Of a stretch of 64,000 nt of DNA, positions 42,335-51,100 are shown piece after piece (position 1 is the stretch's first letter; each line of letters begins with the position of its first letter). The notes beneath the pieces are model-generated. The model was not told the origin of the DNA. It saw only the letters and a list, made by a program, of their open reading frames with translations, and did not search any database. The DNA lies in contig NZ_JAAGOX010000032.1 of NCBI RefSeq assembly GCF_010500245.1, forward strand, positions 186,001-250,000, given 5' to 3'. Made by a program: the position numbers and the translations under genes. The stretch comes from Ruegeria sp. PrR005 (GTDB lineage: Bacteria > Pseudomonadota > Alphaproteobacteria > Rhodobacterales > Rhodobacteraceae).

Positions 42335-42821
42335 CGGTTTGACCGGCCTTGGCCCAGGACAGCTGCTCGTCGGTTTCGACGGCGCAGGGGCGGACGGCGC
42401 GCAGATGCTTCAGCGCGGCGTCCGGTTTTTCGCCGGTTTCGATCATCAGCCGCAGGGCCGCCATGCCCGAGCGTCCGCAGCCTCCCAGGCAGTGGATCAA
42501 GACGCGCCCGCCGCCGCGCAGAGCGTGGCGGGCCGAGGCGCTGGCCGCGGCCCATTTCGCCTCGATCTCTCGGCTGGGGGTTCCAAAATCTTCGACCGGC
42601 AAGTGAACCCATCGGCTGGCGCGGCTCTGGATATCGGCGCCGAAGTTGTGCGCGCCGTGCTGCATCATCTCGACCTCGGTGGTCATCGAAATGACCAGCC
42701 CCGGTGCCCAGGACCCGATAAGATCCAGATCGCCGACATAGTCGCCAGAGCGGCCAGGCAGCTGGCAGATCGCCAACGTACCGCCGCCGACTTGCAGCGC
42801 ATAAAGCACCAGCTGCGCCAT
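42327..42821 (-). CDS. Dual-specificity/tyrosine phosphatase-like protein
   Basis: A 164-residue cysteine phosphatase fold. The P-loop is His110-Cys111-LGGCG-Arg117-Ser118 (HCxxxxxRS). The general acid is probably Asp78 in the WVHLPVEDFGTP loop. These are the core elements of DSP/PTP enzymes, and prokaryotic members of this size are often annotated as protein-tyrosine phosphatases. There is a second Cys (115) inside the P-loop, which could form a regulatory disulfide. The ATG at 42821 has GGGAGGGGAG upstream. The substrate is unknown. Confidence 0.85.
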   Translation of the reverse strand: MAQLVLYALQVGGGTLAICQLPGRSGDYVGDLDLIGSWAPGLVISMTTEVEMMQHGAHNFGADIQSRASRWVHLPVEDFGTPSREIEAKWAAASASARHALRGGGRVLIHCLGGCGRSGMAALRLMIETGEKPDAALKHLRAVRPCAVETDEQLSWAKAGQTVS

Positions 42822-42952
42822 CTGCGGTCTCCCCTCCCGAATACACCGCGCCACAGGGCGCACCCATTCCGCCCTGTCGGTAGAATGCCCCCTGACGCGG
42901 CCGTATCGCAAGCCAAGATACCCGCGCGCGGGAAAACAGCACTGGACCTGTG

Positions 42953-43939
42953 TCACCGGTTGTCGATGCGCACCTCGATCTGGCTTGGGCTCAGCCCCTG
43001 AACCCCCAGCAGATGCGCGACCGGAATGCCGTTGATCAGAACCAGGGTGCCGGATTCGTCGTCAAGCTCTTGCAGGCTGACCGGAGAGGTGCCGTTGGAT
43101 CCGGGTCGCAGCAGTTCGGCGTCGCCTTGCACGCTCAGCGCATCCTGTCCGGCGATGAAATCCGTGATGGTGATCAGATCGTAACCATCCACGACGCCGC
43201 TATAGGTCTCGATCACCACCTGGTCGGCGCCAGCGCCGGTGGTGACAAGGTCGCCCTCGTCCACGATCAGCGTGTCCTGGCCAGAGCCGCCCTTGACGGT
43301 GTCCGCTGTCCCCAAATCGCGGGCATCGTCCACCGAGACGATAAAGTCGTCGCCCTGCTGGCCATTGATCAGGTTGGCGCCGAAATTGTCCGAGATCGCG
43401 TCGTCACCTGCGCCGCCCGCAACTGTGTCATTGCCCTGTTCCAGATCGTCGCCGCGCACCGGCGCGTCGCCGACGGAAATGGCATCCTCGGGATCGGGAA
43501 AGCTCTGTTCATCATCGTCCCGGTGGATCACGCGCGTGTCGGTGCCATAGACATCGTCGCCCGATCCCAGATTGACGTTATCCGCGCCGGTCCCGGACAG
43601 AACCATGTCGTCGCCATCGCCGGTCTCGATCTTGTTGTCGCCCTGAAGCAGCACCACCACATCGTCGCCCGCGCGGGTGTCCAGGTTCTGTGCGCCAGAG
43701 ACGAAGTCGATATCTCCAAGGATCGCATCGGCCTCGGCCTGGGTTATCTCGCCTTCTGCTACCAGATCGGTGAGGCCTTCGGAGATGCCGGGGCGGAAAC
43801 CCTGGTCAAAGACCAGGTCGTCGTCGTCGGAGGTGATGCGGGGACCGGCCGCGACGGCTGCATCATCGTCATCGCCATCGTTCAGCAACAGCGCGGTCAG
43901 GCCGACGCCGAGCCCAACCAGCGCAAGGATTCCCAGCAT
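42953..43939 (-). CDS. Membrane-anchored RTX-like calcium-binding protein
   Basis: A 328-residue protein. A single N-terminal hydrophobic helix (MLGILALVGLGVGLTALLL) is followed by an extremely acidic stretch (NDGDDDD) and then RTX-like nonapeptide repeats of the form GDGDDMVLSG-GADNVNLGSGDDVY and GGAGDDAISDN, over about residues 85-240. Such beta-rolls fold with calcium. The C terminus (DLITITDFIAGQDALSV and PSQIEVRI) resembles the end region of Roseobacter RTX/VCBS proteins. The anchor suggests it is displayed on the cell side rather than released, unlike typical type I substrates. The role is unknown, perhaps calcium-dependent adhesion. Confidence 0.8.
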   Translation of the reverse strand: MLGILALVGLGVGLTALLLNDGDDDDAAVAAGPRITSDDDDLVFDQGFRPGISEGLTDLVAEGEITQAEADAILGDIDFVSGAQNLDTRAGDDVVVLLQGDNKIETGDGDDMVLSGTGADNVNLGSGDDVYGTDTRVIHRDDDEQSFPDPEDAISVGDAPVRGDDLEQGNDTVAGGAGDDAISDNFGANLINGQQGDDFIVSVDDARDLGTADTVKGGSGQDTLIVDEGDLVTTGAGADQVVIETYSGVVDGYDLITITDFIAGQDALSVQGDAELLRPGSNGTSPVSLQELDDESGTLVLINGIPVAHLLGVQGLSPSQIEVRIDNR

Positions 43940-44143
43940 AATCAGATACCTCTACAAGATAACCCTGTTACCGCGAGGCGTAGAACTGCCCACAGAGTCG
44001 GTCAATGGGAACAAGAGGGGCATTGATGCCCCGATGGGCCCTATCAATGCACGCAAGGGAAACAATCACGCAAGCGGTGGACCTTCGCCGCGCTGCCCGG
44101 TACCGTCTGCGCACGTAGAATCCAGTCCCGATGAAAGCTGCCA
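43940..44143. promoter_or_regulatory. Divergent promoter region RTX-like gene/dnaX with a palindrome
   Basis: The 204-bp spacer holds GGGGCAT-TG-ATGCCCC (44017-44032), a 7-bp perfect inverted repeat with a two-base centre, 112 bp upstream of dnaX. No SRP (4.5S) RNA, which often precedes dnaX, is recognisable. Otherwise nothing is assigned. Confidence 0.35.
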
Positions 44144-45889
44144 ATGTCCGACGCCTCTCCGACCGCCTATCAGGTGCTGGCCCGCAAGTACCGGCCCGAA
44201 ACCTTTGCCGATCTGGTGGGGCAGGATGCGATGGTGCGGACGCTGAAAAACGCGTTTGCGGCCGACCGGATCGCGCAGGCGTTTATCATGACCGGCATCC
44301 GGGGCACCGGCAAGACGACCACCGCGCGGATCATCGCCAAGGGAATGAACTGTATCGGCCCAGATGGGAATGGCGGCCCCACCACCGAGCCTTGCGGCAA
44401 ATGTGAGCATTGCGTCGCCATCATGGAAGGCCGCCATGTCGACGTGATGGAGATGGACGCCGCCAGCCGTACCGGTGTGAACGACATTCGCGAGATCATC
44501 GACAGTGTCCGCTATCGTGCCGCCAGCGCGCGCTACAAGATCTATATCATCGACGAGGTTCACATGCTGTCGACGAGCGCGTTCAACGCGCTCTTGAAGA
44601 CGCTGGAGGAACCGCCGGCGCATGTGAAGTTCATCTTTGCCACCACCGAGATCCGCAAGGTGCCGGTGACGGTGCTGAGCCGTTGTCAGCGGTTTGACCT
44701 GCGCCGGATCGAACCCGAGGACATGATCGCGCTGATGCGCCGGATCGCCGATGCCGAAGGCGCGCAGATCGCCGAGGATGCGCTGGCGCTGATCGTGCGC
44801 GCGGCGGAAGGGTCGGCGCGGGATGCGACCTCGCTTCTGGACCAGGCGATCAGCCATGGCGCGGGCGAGACCAGCGCCGAACAGGTGCGCGCGATGCTGG
44901 GGCTGGCCGACCGTGGCCGGGTGCTGGACCTGATGGACATGATCCTGCGCGGCGATGCGGGCGCGGCCCTGACCGAGCTGGGCGCACAGTATGCCGAAGG
45001 TGCGGACCCGATGGCGGTGCTGCGCGACCTGGCCGAGATCACCCATTGGGTATCGGTGGTCAAGATCACGCCGGATGCTGCCGAGGACCCGACCGTATCG
45101 CCCGACGAACGCGCGCGCGGTCAGCAGATGGCGGATGCGCTGCCGATGCGGGTGCTGACCCGGATGTGGCAGATGCTGCTGAAGGCACTGGAAGAGGTGG
45201 CCGCCGCCCCCAACGCGATGATGGCCGCGGAAATGGCGGTGATCCGGCTGACCCATGTGGCCGACCTGCCCAGCCCCGAAGAACTGATCAAGCGGTTGCA
45301 GGACGCGCCGCCGACGCCGAACCCCGGCGGAGGGGCGCGCGGCGGTCAGGCCGCCCCGATCTCCAACGGGGTGAGCGCCAGCTATGCACCGGCCCCGCGC
45401 GGCGGCGGCGGTGGGCCTGTTGCGGCGCTGGCGCAGGATGCGCAAACCGCGCTGGCGCGGTTTCCCACGTTTGAACATGTGGTCGAGCTGATCCGGGCCA
45501 ATCGCGACGGCAAGCTGTTGGCGGATATCGAGATGGATCTGCGGCTGGTCAGCTATCAGCCCGGTCGGATCGAGTTCGAGCCGACCGAGCGCGCGCCCGC
45601 CGATCTGGCGCAGCGGTTGGGCAGTGCGCTGCAACGCTGGACCGGCAATCGCTGGGCGGTGAGCGTGGTGGCGCAGGGTGGCGGCAAGACCATTGACGAG
45701 GTCCGCAACGCCGAGAAATACGCGCTGGAGGAAAAGGCGCGGGAACATCCGCTGGTGCAGGCCGTGCTGGCGCAGTTTCCCAAGGCGCGGATCACCCATA
45801 TCGAGACCCCGGAACAGCGCGCCGCCAAGGTGGTTACCGAGGCGCTGCCCGAGGTCGAGGATGAATGGGATCCGTTCGAGGACGGCTAA
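44144..45889 (+). CDS. dnaX: DNA polymerase III subunit gamma/tau
   Basis: A 581-residue clamp-loader ATPase. Walker A is GIRGTGKTT (51-59), zinc ligands are Cys70, 84, 87 and 90, Walker B is IIDEVH (135-140), and sensor I is FATTEIRKVPVTVLSRCQRFD. Domain III follows, then a Gly/Pro-rich linker (NPGGGARGGQAAPISN, PAPRGGGGGPV) and the tau-specific C-terminal domain that binds polymerase alpha. It loads the beta clamp and couples leading and lagging synthesis. No frameshift signal for gamma is obvious. Alphaproteobacterial dnaX is often followed by ybaB-recR; here a convergent GNAT gene follows. Confidence 0.96.
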   Translation: MSDASPTAYQVLARKYRPETFADLVGQDAMVRTLKNAFAADRIAQAFIMTGIRGTGKTTTARIIAKGMNCIGPDGNGGPTTEPCGKCEHCVAIMEGRHVDVMEMDAASRTGVNDIREIIDSVRYRAASARYKIYIIDEVHMLSTSAFNALLKTLEEPPAHVKFIFATTEIRKVPVTVLSRCQRFDLRRIEPEDMIALMRRIADAEGAQIAEDALALIVRAAEGSARDATSLLDQAISHGAGETSAEQVRAMLGLADRGRVLDLMDMILRGDAGAALTELGAQYAEGADPMAVLRDLAEITHWVSVVKITPDAAEDPTVSPDERARGQQMADALPMRVLTRMWQMLLKALEEVAAAPNAMMAAEMAVIRLTHVADLPSPEELIKRLQDAPPTPNPGGGARGGQAAPISNGVSASYAPAPRGGGGGPVAALAQDAQTALARFPTFEHVVELIRANRDGKLLADIEMDLRLVSYQPGRIEFEPTERAPADLAQRLGSALQRWTGNRWAVSVVAQGGGKTIDEVRNAEKYALEEKAREHPLVQAVLAQFPKARITHIETPEQRAAKVVTEALPEVEDEWDPFEDG

Positions 45890-45905
45890 GCGCCGGAGAC
45901 GCGCC

Positions 45906-46376
45906 TCAGGCGAGGGCCTTTTGCATGGTGATCGAGGTGGGCCGGTCGTAACCGGGATGTGCGGACTCTCCGGTCTTTACGAATCCCAGCCGGGCAAAGG
46001 CGGCATGGTTTTCCACCAGTTCGACCCGGGTTTCCAGCTCGACAACCGGCAGGCCCAGCGCGCGGGCGCGGACCTCGGCCTGGGTCACCAGCCGGCGCGC
46101 CAGACCCTGGCCGCGCATAGACGCATCAACTGCCAGCTTGCCGAGATAGAGCCGCCCCGGTTTGGCCGTCAGGAAAACCACCGCGAGCGGCGGTGTGCCC
46201 AGCGCCCAGATTTCGTGCCGTGCCGCATGATCCGCGACCGTCTTTTCGGTCAGCCGGTGCATTGACGAGGGCGGGTCGATCCGACCATCCATGAAGGCGA
46301 AGCTGCCCCGGATCAGGGACAGGACCGCCCCGATCTGCGGGCTGTCCGGAGTGATTTGATAGGGGGCGAGGGTCAC
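45906..46376 (-). CDS. GNAT-family N-acetyltransferase
   Basis: A 156-residue acetyltransferase starting with GTG (46376) that overlaps the upstream stop (GTGA). Motif A is LGKLAVDASMRGQGLARRLVTQAEVRARALGLPVVELETR and motif B is HAAFARLGFVKTGESAHPGYDRPTSI; these define the acetyl-CoA site. The acceptor is unknown. It follows the MnmC2-like oxidase gene with translational coupling; the same pairing occurs in other Rhodobacteraceae as far as I recall. It converges on dnaX 16 bp away. Confidence 0.86.
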   Translation of the reverse strand: MTLAPYQITPDSPQIGAVLSLIRGSFAFMDGRIDPPSSMHRLTEKTVADHAARHEIWALGTPPLAVVFLTAKPGRLYLGKLAVDASMRGQGLARRLVTQAEVRARALGLPVVELETRVELVENHAAFARLGFVKTGESAHPGYDRPTSITMQKALA

Positions 46377-47416
46377 AGCGAAGCCTCCGGGCGGAAATCC
46401 TCGGGGATATGGTCGCGCCCCTCCAGCACCAGTTCGGCCATCACCTGGGCCACCTTGGGCGCCATGCCAAAGCCGATCTTGAACCCGCCATTGGCGATGA
46501 ACTGGCCGGGATAGAGCGGATGCGCCCCCAGCATCGGCGCACGCGAGCGCGAGCGCGGGCGCACGTCAGCCCAGCGCTCGATCACCTCGGCCCCGTGCAA
46601 CAGCGGCACCGCCTGCACCGCGCGGTCCAGAACCGCGTCCAGTGCCGCATCCGTGCTGGTCGGGTCGTCATAGTCGCGTTCAGAGGTGGAGCCGATTGCC
46701 AGCGTGCCATCCGCATGGGGCACGATATGCACCGTATCGGCAAAGAGCTGCGGCGCCTGCCGCCCGGCATCGAACCGCAAGAGCGCGGCCTGGCCCTTTA
46801 CCCCGGTGCCCACGGTGCGCCCGTGCGCGCGGTTCAGCTCTTGCAGCCCGGCGATGCCGGTGGCGTGGATCACCTGTCCCCGGTCGGGCGCCTCGGCCAG
46901 CACCTTGACTCCGCGCACCGCCAGCGCGGCGACCAGCGCGGCGCAGGCGCGGCGCGGGTGCATCCGGGCGCTGAGCGTATCCTGCACCACCAGCCCGGTG
47001 GGCGAGGGCGGGCACCAGCCGCCCATCTCGCCAACCGGACAGACCCGCCATTCGGCTCGCCCCTGCCACAGGCTGCGGGCCTTCTCTGCCCGCTCATGCG
47101 CCAGAGCCACGGCGCGGTCATCGGCCAGCGGCTGGATGCGCCCGGTGCGGCCATAGCCGGGGGACACGCCGCCTGCGCCCTCGACCCCGGTCCAGAACCC
47201 TTCCGCCATGATCAGGCTGTCGAACTGGAACGCCTTCTTGGCGTTCCAGTTTTCCGGCACATGCGGGGCCAGCGCGCCAACCAAGCCGCCCGAGGACCCG
47301 GCCCCCGGTCCGAACGGATCGACCACATGCACCCGCGCCCCGCGCGACACGCAGGCCCATGCGATGGAGAGGCCGAATATCCCCGCCCCGCGTATCGTCA
47401 CATCGGCCATTGCCAT
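46373..47416 (-). CDS. FAD-dependent oxidase, MnmC2-like stand-alone domain
   Basis: A 347-residue DAO-family flavoprotein. It has an N-terminal GAGIFGLSIAWACVSRGARVHVVD dinucleotide fold, GSSGGLVGALAPHVPENW, a substrate domain in the middle, and a C-terminal FAD motif (GQFIANGGFKIGFG). LAPHVPENWNAKKAFQFDSL matches the C-terminal oxidase half of bifunctional MnmC, which removes a carboxymethyl group from cmnm5(s2)U34 of tRNA. It is divergent from the mnmD gene (50 bp apart) that encodes the other half. Glycine-oxidase-like activity is an alternative. The start at 47416 has AAAGGGA 12-18 bases upstream. Confidence 0.78.
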   Translation of the reverse strand: MAMADVTIRGAGIFGLSIAWACVSRGARVHVVDPFGPGAGSSGGLVGALAPHVPENWNAKKAFQFDSLIMAEGFWTGVEGAGGVSPGYGRTGRIQPLADDRAVALAHERAEKARSLWQGRAEWRVCPVGEMGGWCPPSPTGLVVQDTLSARMHPRRACAALVAALAVRGVKVLAEAPDRGQVIHATGIAGLQELNRAHGRTVGTGVKGQAALLRFDAGRQAPQLFADTVHIVPHADGTLAIGSTSERDYDDPTSTDAALDAVLDRAVQAVPLLHGAEVIERWADVRPRSRSRAPMLGAHPLYPGQFIANGGFKIGFGMAPKVAQVMAELVLEGRDHIPEDFRPEASL

Positions 47417-47465
47417 CGCCCGTCCCTTTCGCCAGTGTCGCGCCGATTTCGTAGGGGATATTCGC

Positions 47466-48131
47466 ATGGTTGACCAGCAGGCGAAACTGAGCTGGACCGA
47501 GGACCGGGTGCCGGTGTCGGAGCAGTTCGACGACCCCTATTTCTCGCTTCAGAACGGGTTGGAGGAAACGCGGCATGTGTTTCTGGCGGGTAATGACCTG
47601 CCAGCACGGTTCGCGCCGGGCTTTCATATTGCAGAGCTGGGGTTCGGGACCGGCCTCAACATGCTGACCGTCTGGTCGGAATGGGAGCGTGCGGGGCGAG
47701 CCGACCCGTTGCGCTTTACCAGTTTCGAAGCCTTCCCGATGGCGGTCGCTGATCAGGCCCGGGCGCTGGCGGTGTTTCCCGAACTCGCGCCCTGGGCGAC
47801 GCGGTTTCTGGAAGCGTGGAAAGGCGGCACTTGCGATCTGGGTACCCTGCACCTGACGGTTGTTGAAGGCGATGCGCGCCGGACGCTGCCCGGTTGGGAC
47901 GGCGTTGCCGACGCCTGGTTTCTGGACGGGTTTTCCCCGGCCAAGAATCCGGAGCTCTGGGGAAAGGAATTGCTGACCCATGTCGCAAACCACACAGCGC
48001 CGGGGGGTACTGTTGCGACATATACGGCGGCAGGATTCGTTCGGCGCGGATTGGAGGCGGCGGGGTTCACCGTGACCCGCAGCCCAGGATACGGGCGGAA
48101 ACGTCACATGACACAAGGTCTGAAGGCATGA
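47466..48131 (+). CDS. mnmD: tRNA (mnm5s2U34) methyltransferase MnmD (N-terminal half of MnmC)
   Basis: A 221-residue DUF752-type methyltransferase. It has LSWTEDRVPVSEQFDDPYFSLQNGLEETRHVFLAGNDLPARF, the SAM-binding LGFGTGLNMLTVW and DAWFLDGFSPAKNPELWG. These are exactly the signatures of the MnmC methylase domain, which converts nm5(s2)U34 to mnm5(s2)U34 in tRNA. In E. coli this domain is fused to the FAD oxidase; here it is separate. It overlaps the downstream transporter start by 4 bp (ATGA, 48128-48131). Confidence 0.93.
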   Translation: MVDQQAKLSWTEDRVPVSEQFDDPYFSLQNGLEETRHVFLAGNDLPARFAPGFHIAELGFGTGLNMLTVWSEWERAGRADPLRFTSFEAFPMAVADQARALAVFPELAPWATRFLEAWKGGTCDLGTLHLTVVEGDARRTLPGWDGVADAWFLDGFSPAKNPELWGKELLTHVANHTAPGGTVATYTAAGFVRRGLEAAGFTVTRSPGYGRKRHMTQGLKA

Positions 48132-49033
48132 CAGCGGCAACGATGCGGGTACAACAGAACAACATTCCCGCAGGCATCGCGCTGATGCTGGCGGCGACGG
48201 TGGTGTTCGCGCTGCAAGACGGGATCTCGCGCCATCTGGCGTCGAGCTACAACACCTACATGGTGGTGATGATCCGCTACTGGTTCTTTGCCGCCTTTGT
48301 CATCGCCCTGGCGGCGCGGTCGCGCGGCGGTCTGCGCGCGGCGGTGCGGACCGGCCAACCTGGAATGCAGATTTTTCGCGGCCTGCTGCTGGCCGGTGAA
48401 ATCTGTGTCGCGGTTTTCGGCTTTACCGTGCTGGGCCTGATCGAGAGCATGGCGGTCTTTATCTGCTATCCGCTGTTGGTGGCGGCCCTGTCCGGGCCGG
48501 TTCTGGGCGAAAAGGTCGGCTGGCGGCGGTGGAGCGCCATCGGTGTCGGGCTGGTCGGCGTGCTGATCATCCTTCAGCCGGGCATGGGGGTGTTCAACCC
48601 CTGGGCCATCGTGCCGCTGATCTCGGCCTTCATGTTCGCACTTTACGGCCTGCTGACCCGCTATGTCGCGCGGCAGGACAGTACCGCGACCAGTTTCTTT
48701 TGGACCGGCACCGTGGGCGCGGTCGCCATGACGGCTGTCGGCCTGTGGTTCTGGGAGCCGATGAGTGCCGCCGATTGGCGTTGGATGGCGGTTCTTTGCG
48801 TTACCGGTGCCCTGGGCCACTGGTTGCTGATCAAGTGCTACGAGATGGCCGAGGCCAGCGCGGTGCAGCCCTTTGCCTATTTCCACCTGATGTGGACCTC
48901 GATCCTGGGGATCACGATCTTTGGCGAGACCCTGCGCAGCGCCGTGATCATCGGCGCCACGCTGATCGTCGCCGCGGGCCTGTTCACCCTATGGCGCGAA
49001 CGCGCGCAGCGTCGCGCCGGCAAGCTCGGCTGA
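48128..49033 (+). CDS. DMT-superfamily EamA-type transporter
   Basis: A 301-residue protein with ten hydrophobic segments in two EamA repeats (first near MLAATVVFALQDGISRHL, second near ISAFMFALYGLLTRY). Characteristic loops are VMIRYWFFAAF and KVGWRRWSAIGVGLVGVLIIL. EamA transporters usually export metabolites or amino acid derivatives. The substrate is unknown. The 3' end overlaps the convergent lytic transglycosylase gene by 45 bp. It is translationally coupled to mnmD. Confidence 0.9.
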   Translation: MTAATMRVQQNNIPAGIALMLAATVVFALQDGISRHLASSYNTYMVVMIRYWFFAAFVIALAARSRGGLRAAVRTGQPGMQIFRGLLLAGEICVAVFGFTVLGLIESMAVFICYPLLVAALSGPVLGEKVGWRRWSAIGVGLVGVLIILQPGMGVFNPWAIVPLISAFMFALYGLLTRYVARQDSTATSFFWTGTVGAVAMTAVGLWFWEPMSAADWRWMAVLCVTGALGHWLLIKCYEMAEASAVQPFAYFHLMWTSILGITIFGETLRSAVIIGATLIVAAGLFTLWRERAQRRAGKLG

Positions 49034-50962
49034 GAAGGGGATCGGCAGCGGCTCCTGCCCCAGCCGGGCGCGGTAGACCGGCAGGCTTTCGGTGACCCGC
49101 ATGATGTAATTGCGGGTTTCTTCGAAGGGGATGTGCTCGATCCAGTCGACAATGTCGGGGGTACCGCTGCGCGGGTCGCCGAACCGCTCCATCCAGCTGA
49201 TGGGACGATTGGGACCGGCGTTGTAACCTGCGGCCATCATCACCACGTTGCCGTCGAAATCGCCCGCCAGCCCGGCCAGGTAGTTGGCCCCCAGCTTGGC
49301 ATTGTATTGCCAGTCCCGGGTCAGGCTGTCGGTCGAGTGCCCGCCCAGAATGCCCAGGCCATCGGCCACCAGCCGCGCGGTCGCAGGCATCACCTGCATC
49401 AGCCCACGTGCGCCTGCGCCGCTGATCACCACCGGATCGAACTCGCTTTCCCGGCGGGCGATGGACAGGACCATTTCCGGCGCCATGGGCAGTTTCAGGT
49501 CAGCCACCGGATGCAGCGGGTAATAGGCCCCGGCCAGCACCACCCCTTCTTGCGCCTTGCGCTTGGCGATCATCAGCGCCAGATGCGGCTCGCCCATGTC
49601 CATCGCCATCTCGGCCAGTTGCGAGGCCTGTTGCTGGTCCAGGCTCTCGGCCAGGTGGGTCAGGAAGCGTTCGGCAAGGTCCAGTTCCCCCGCCCGAAGC
49701 AACAGCAAACCAGCCTCCAGCACGCTGGACGTCATGAACGGCGCATCGCGCCAGGGCGGGTTCTTTGGCGGTGTCCTGAGCGTCGGGTCAAAAGGCCGCC
49801 CGATCCGTTCGGCTGCCAACAGGCCATAGAACGAGGTCTGGTTTTCGGCCCCGATCGCATAAGCGGCATGCGCCTTGTCCGCCTCGCCCAGCGCCGCATA
49901 GGCACGGCCCAGCCAATAGCCCGACCGCCCCTTGGAAATCGGCGATGTCACCGCCGCATCGAAGCGCTGGAAATGCGCGACGGCCGTGGTGGGATCGTTC
50001 AGCTTGGCCAGCGCGATATAGCCCGCGATCCATTCCAGTTCGGCATAGGTGTATCCCATCTCGGGGGTCATGAAATGCAGCGCCGCCACCTTGTAAGCCT
50101 GCTCGTTGCGATCCTGACGCATCAGCAGCCGGGCAAGCCGGGCGCGGGCGTTGCCCCATTTGCCGGGTTCGCCCAGCGCGGCTGCACTGGTGGACCGTTC
50201 CAACATCAGCTCGATGGCGCTGTCGTCCAGTTCCTTTCGGTCGCGCCAGACAAACCGGTCATGGGCCAGCCCCGGCGCATCGGCCAGACTTGCCGGGACG
50301 GCCGCAATCAACGTATCCACCCCGGGCTCCATATCCTTGAGCGCGATGCGGGCCGCCGCCAGTTTGCGGTGATCCTCGTCCACCAGGGACCGCATCTGAC
50401 GGGCGCTGATCGTGTAGCCCTCCCACAGCATGCGGTCCAGACGCGCCTCGTGATGCGGTCGCAAAAGCTTGCCGAAGTTCTCGACAAAATCCTTCTGCAA
50501 TCCGGCCCCCATCGGCAGGGTGCGCCAGGCCTTGACAAGTTCGGCCTCGGCATCGCCGCGCTGTCCCTTGGCGATCAGGGCAACCGCGTAGTTCAGAACG
50601 CCTTCGGGACTTTGCGGCGGCAGACCTGCGTAGAATTTCAGCACGCGGTCGGGATCTGCGTTGGTGAACTGCGGCTCGGACTGCTTGCGCAGATAATCCA
50701 TGCCGGGCCAGTCCGCGCGCCTTTCGGCAAAAACCAGCGCATCGCCATCGGTGCCATAGCTGCGGCGCAACCAATGCCAGACGATCAGATCCCGCGACAC
50801 CGAGCCACGCGCGCCCGCGATCTCCAGCGCCTCGGTCCAGTTTTCGTCGCGCATCTCGCGCAGTGCTGCGCGCAGATTCGCCGCCGCATCCGCCCAAACC
50901 GGGGCCGTAAAGGCGAAACACCAGAAAATCATGGCCGCCAAGGCGGTCGGAAGACGGGTCAT
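48989..50962 (-). CDS. Soluble lytic murein transglycosylase (Slt70-like)
   Basis: A 657-residue exported enzyme. A signal peptide (RLPTALAAMIFWCFAFTAPVWA|DA) is followed by a long superhelical U-domain of alpha hairpins (about residues 30-480). The SLT goose-lysozyme domain has catalytic Glu in SIARRESEFDPVVIS, GARGLMQVMPATA and LGANYLAGLAGDF, NVVMMAAGYNAGP. It cleaves glycan strands to form 1,6-anhydromuropeptides in the periplasm. I start at MTRLPTALAAM (50962); ATGs at 50971 and 50986 add a few residues before the signal. Unusually it shares 45 bp with the convergent EamA gene. Confidence 0.92.
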   Translation of the reverse strand: MTRLPTALAAMIFWCFAFTAPVWADAAANLRAALREMRDENWTEALEIAGARGSVSRDLIVWHWLRRSYGTDGDALVFAERRADWPGMDYLRKQSEPQFTNADPDRVLKFYAGLPPQSPEGVLNYAVALIAKGQRGDAEAELVKAWRTLPMGAGLQKDFVENFGKLLRPHHEARLDRMLWEGYTISARQMRSLVDEDHRKLAAARIALKDMEPGVDTLIAAVPASLADAPGLAHDRFVWRDRKELDDSAIELMLERSTSAAALGEPGKWGNARARLARLLMRQDRNEQAYKVAALHFMTPEMGYTYAELEWIAGYIALAKLNDPTTAVAHFQRFDAAVTSPISKGRSGYWLGRAYAALGEADKAHAAYAIGAENQTSFYGLLAAERIGRPFDPTLRTPPKNPPWRDAPFMTSSVLEAGLLLLRAGELDLAERFLTHLAESLDQQQASQLAEMAMDMGEPHLALMIAKRKAQEGVVLAGAYYPLHPVADLKLPMAPEMVLSIARRESEFDPVVISGAGARGLMQVMPATARLVADGLGILGGHSTDSLTRDWQYNAKLGANYLAGLAGDFDGNVVMMAAGYNAGPNRPISWMERFGDPRSGTPDIVDWIEHIPFEETRNYIMRVTESLPVYRARLGQEPLPIPFSAELAGATLRAFAP

Positions 50963-51100
50963 CCCTTGCATTTCCTGTCGAACCAAGGCTAGAGCCTTTC
51001 ACGTTAAACCTTGCGCGGACGGGATCAAATCACATTCCCGCCCGCGCGGACAACCGGCGGGCAATTGCCCGTTTGCCATGCAATCTAGGGAGCATTTTCC

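Noticed and set aside
43940-44143. SRP (4.5S) RNA gene upstream of dnaX
   Set aside because: The region was checked for the conserved SRP core (GGAAGGAAGCA-like segment and GNAR tetraloop helix) and it is absent.
44066-45799. 577-residue minus-strand frame over dnaX
   Set aside because: Antisense to dnaX, whose Walker and zinc motifs are unambiguous.
49133-50992. 619-residue plus-strand frame across the lytic transglycosylase gene
   Set aside because: Shadow of the slt gene; rich in Arg, His and Gln, with no signal peptide or motif.
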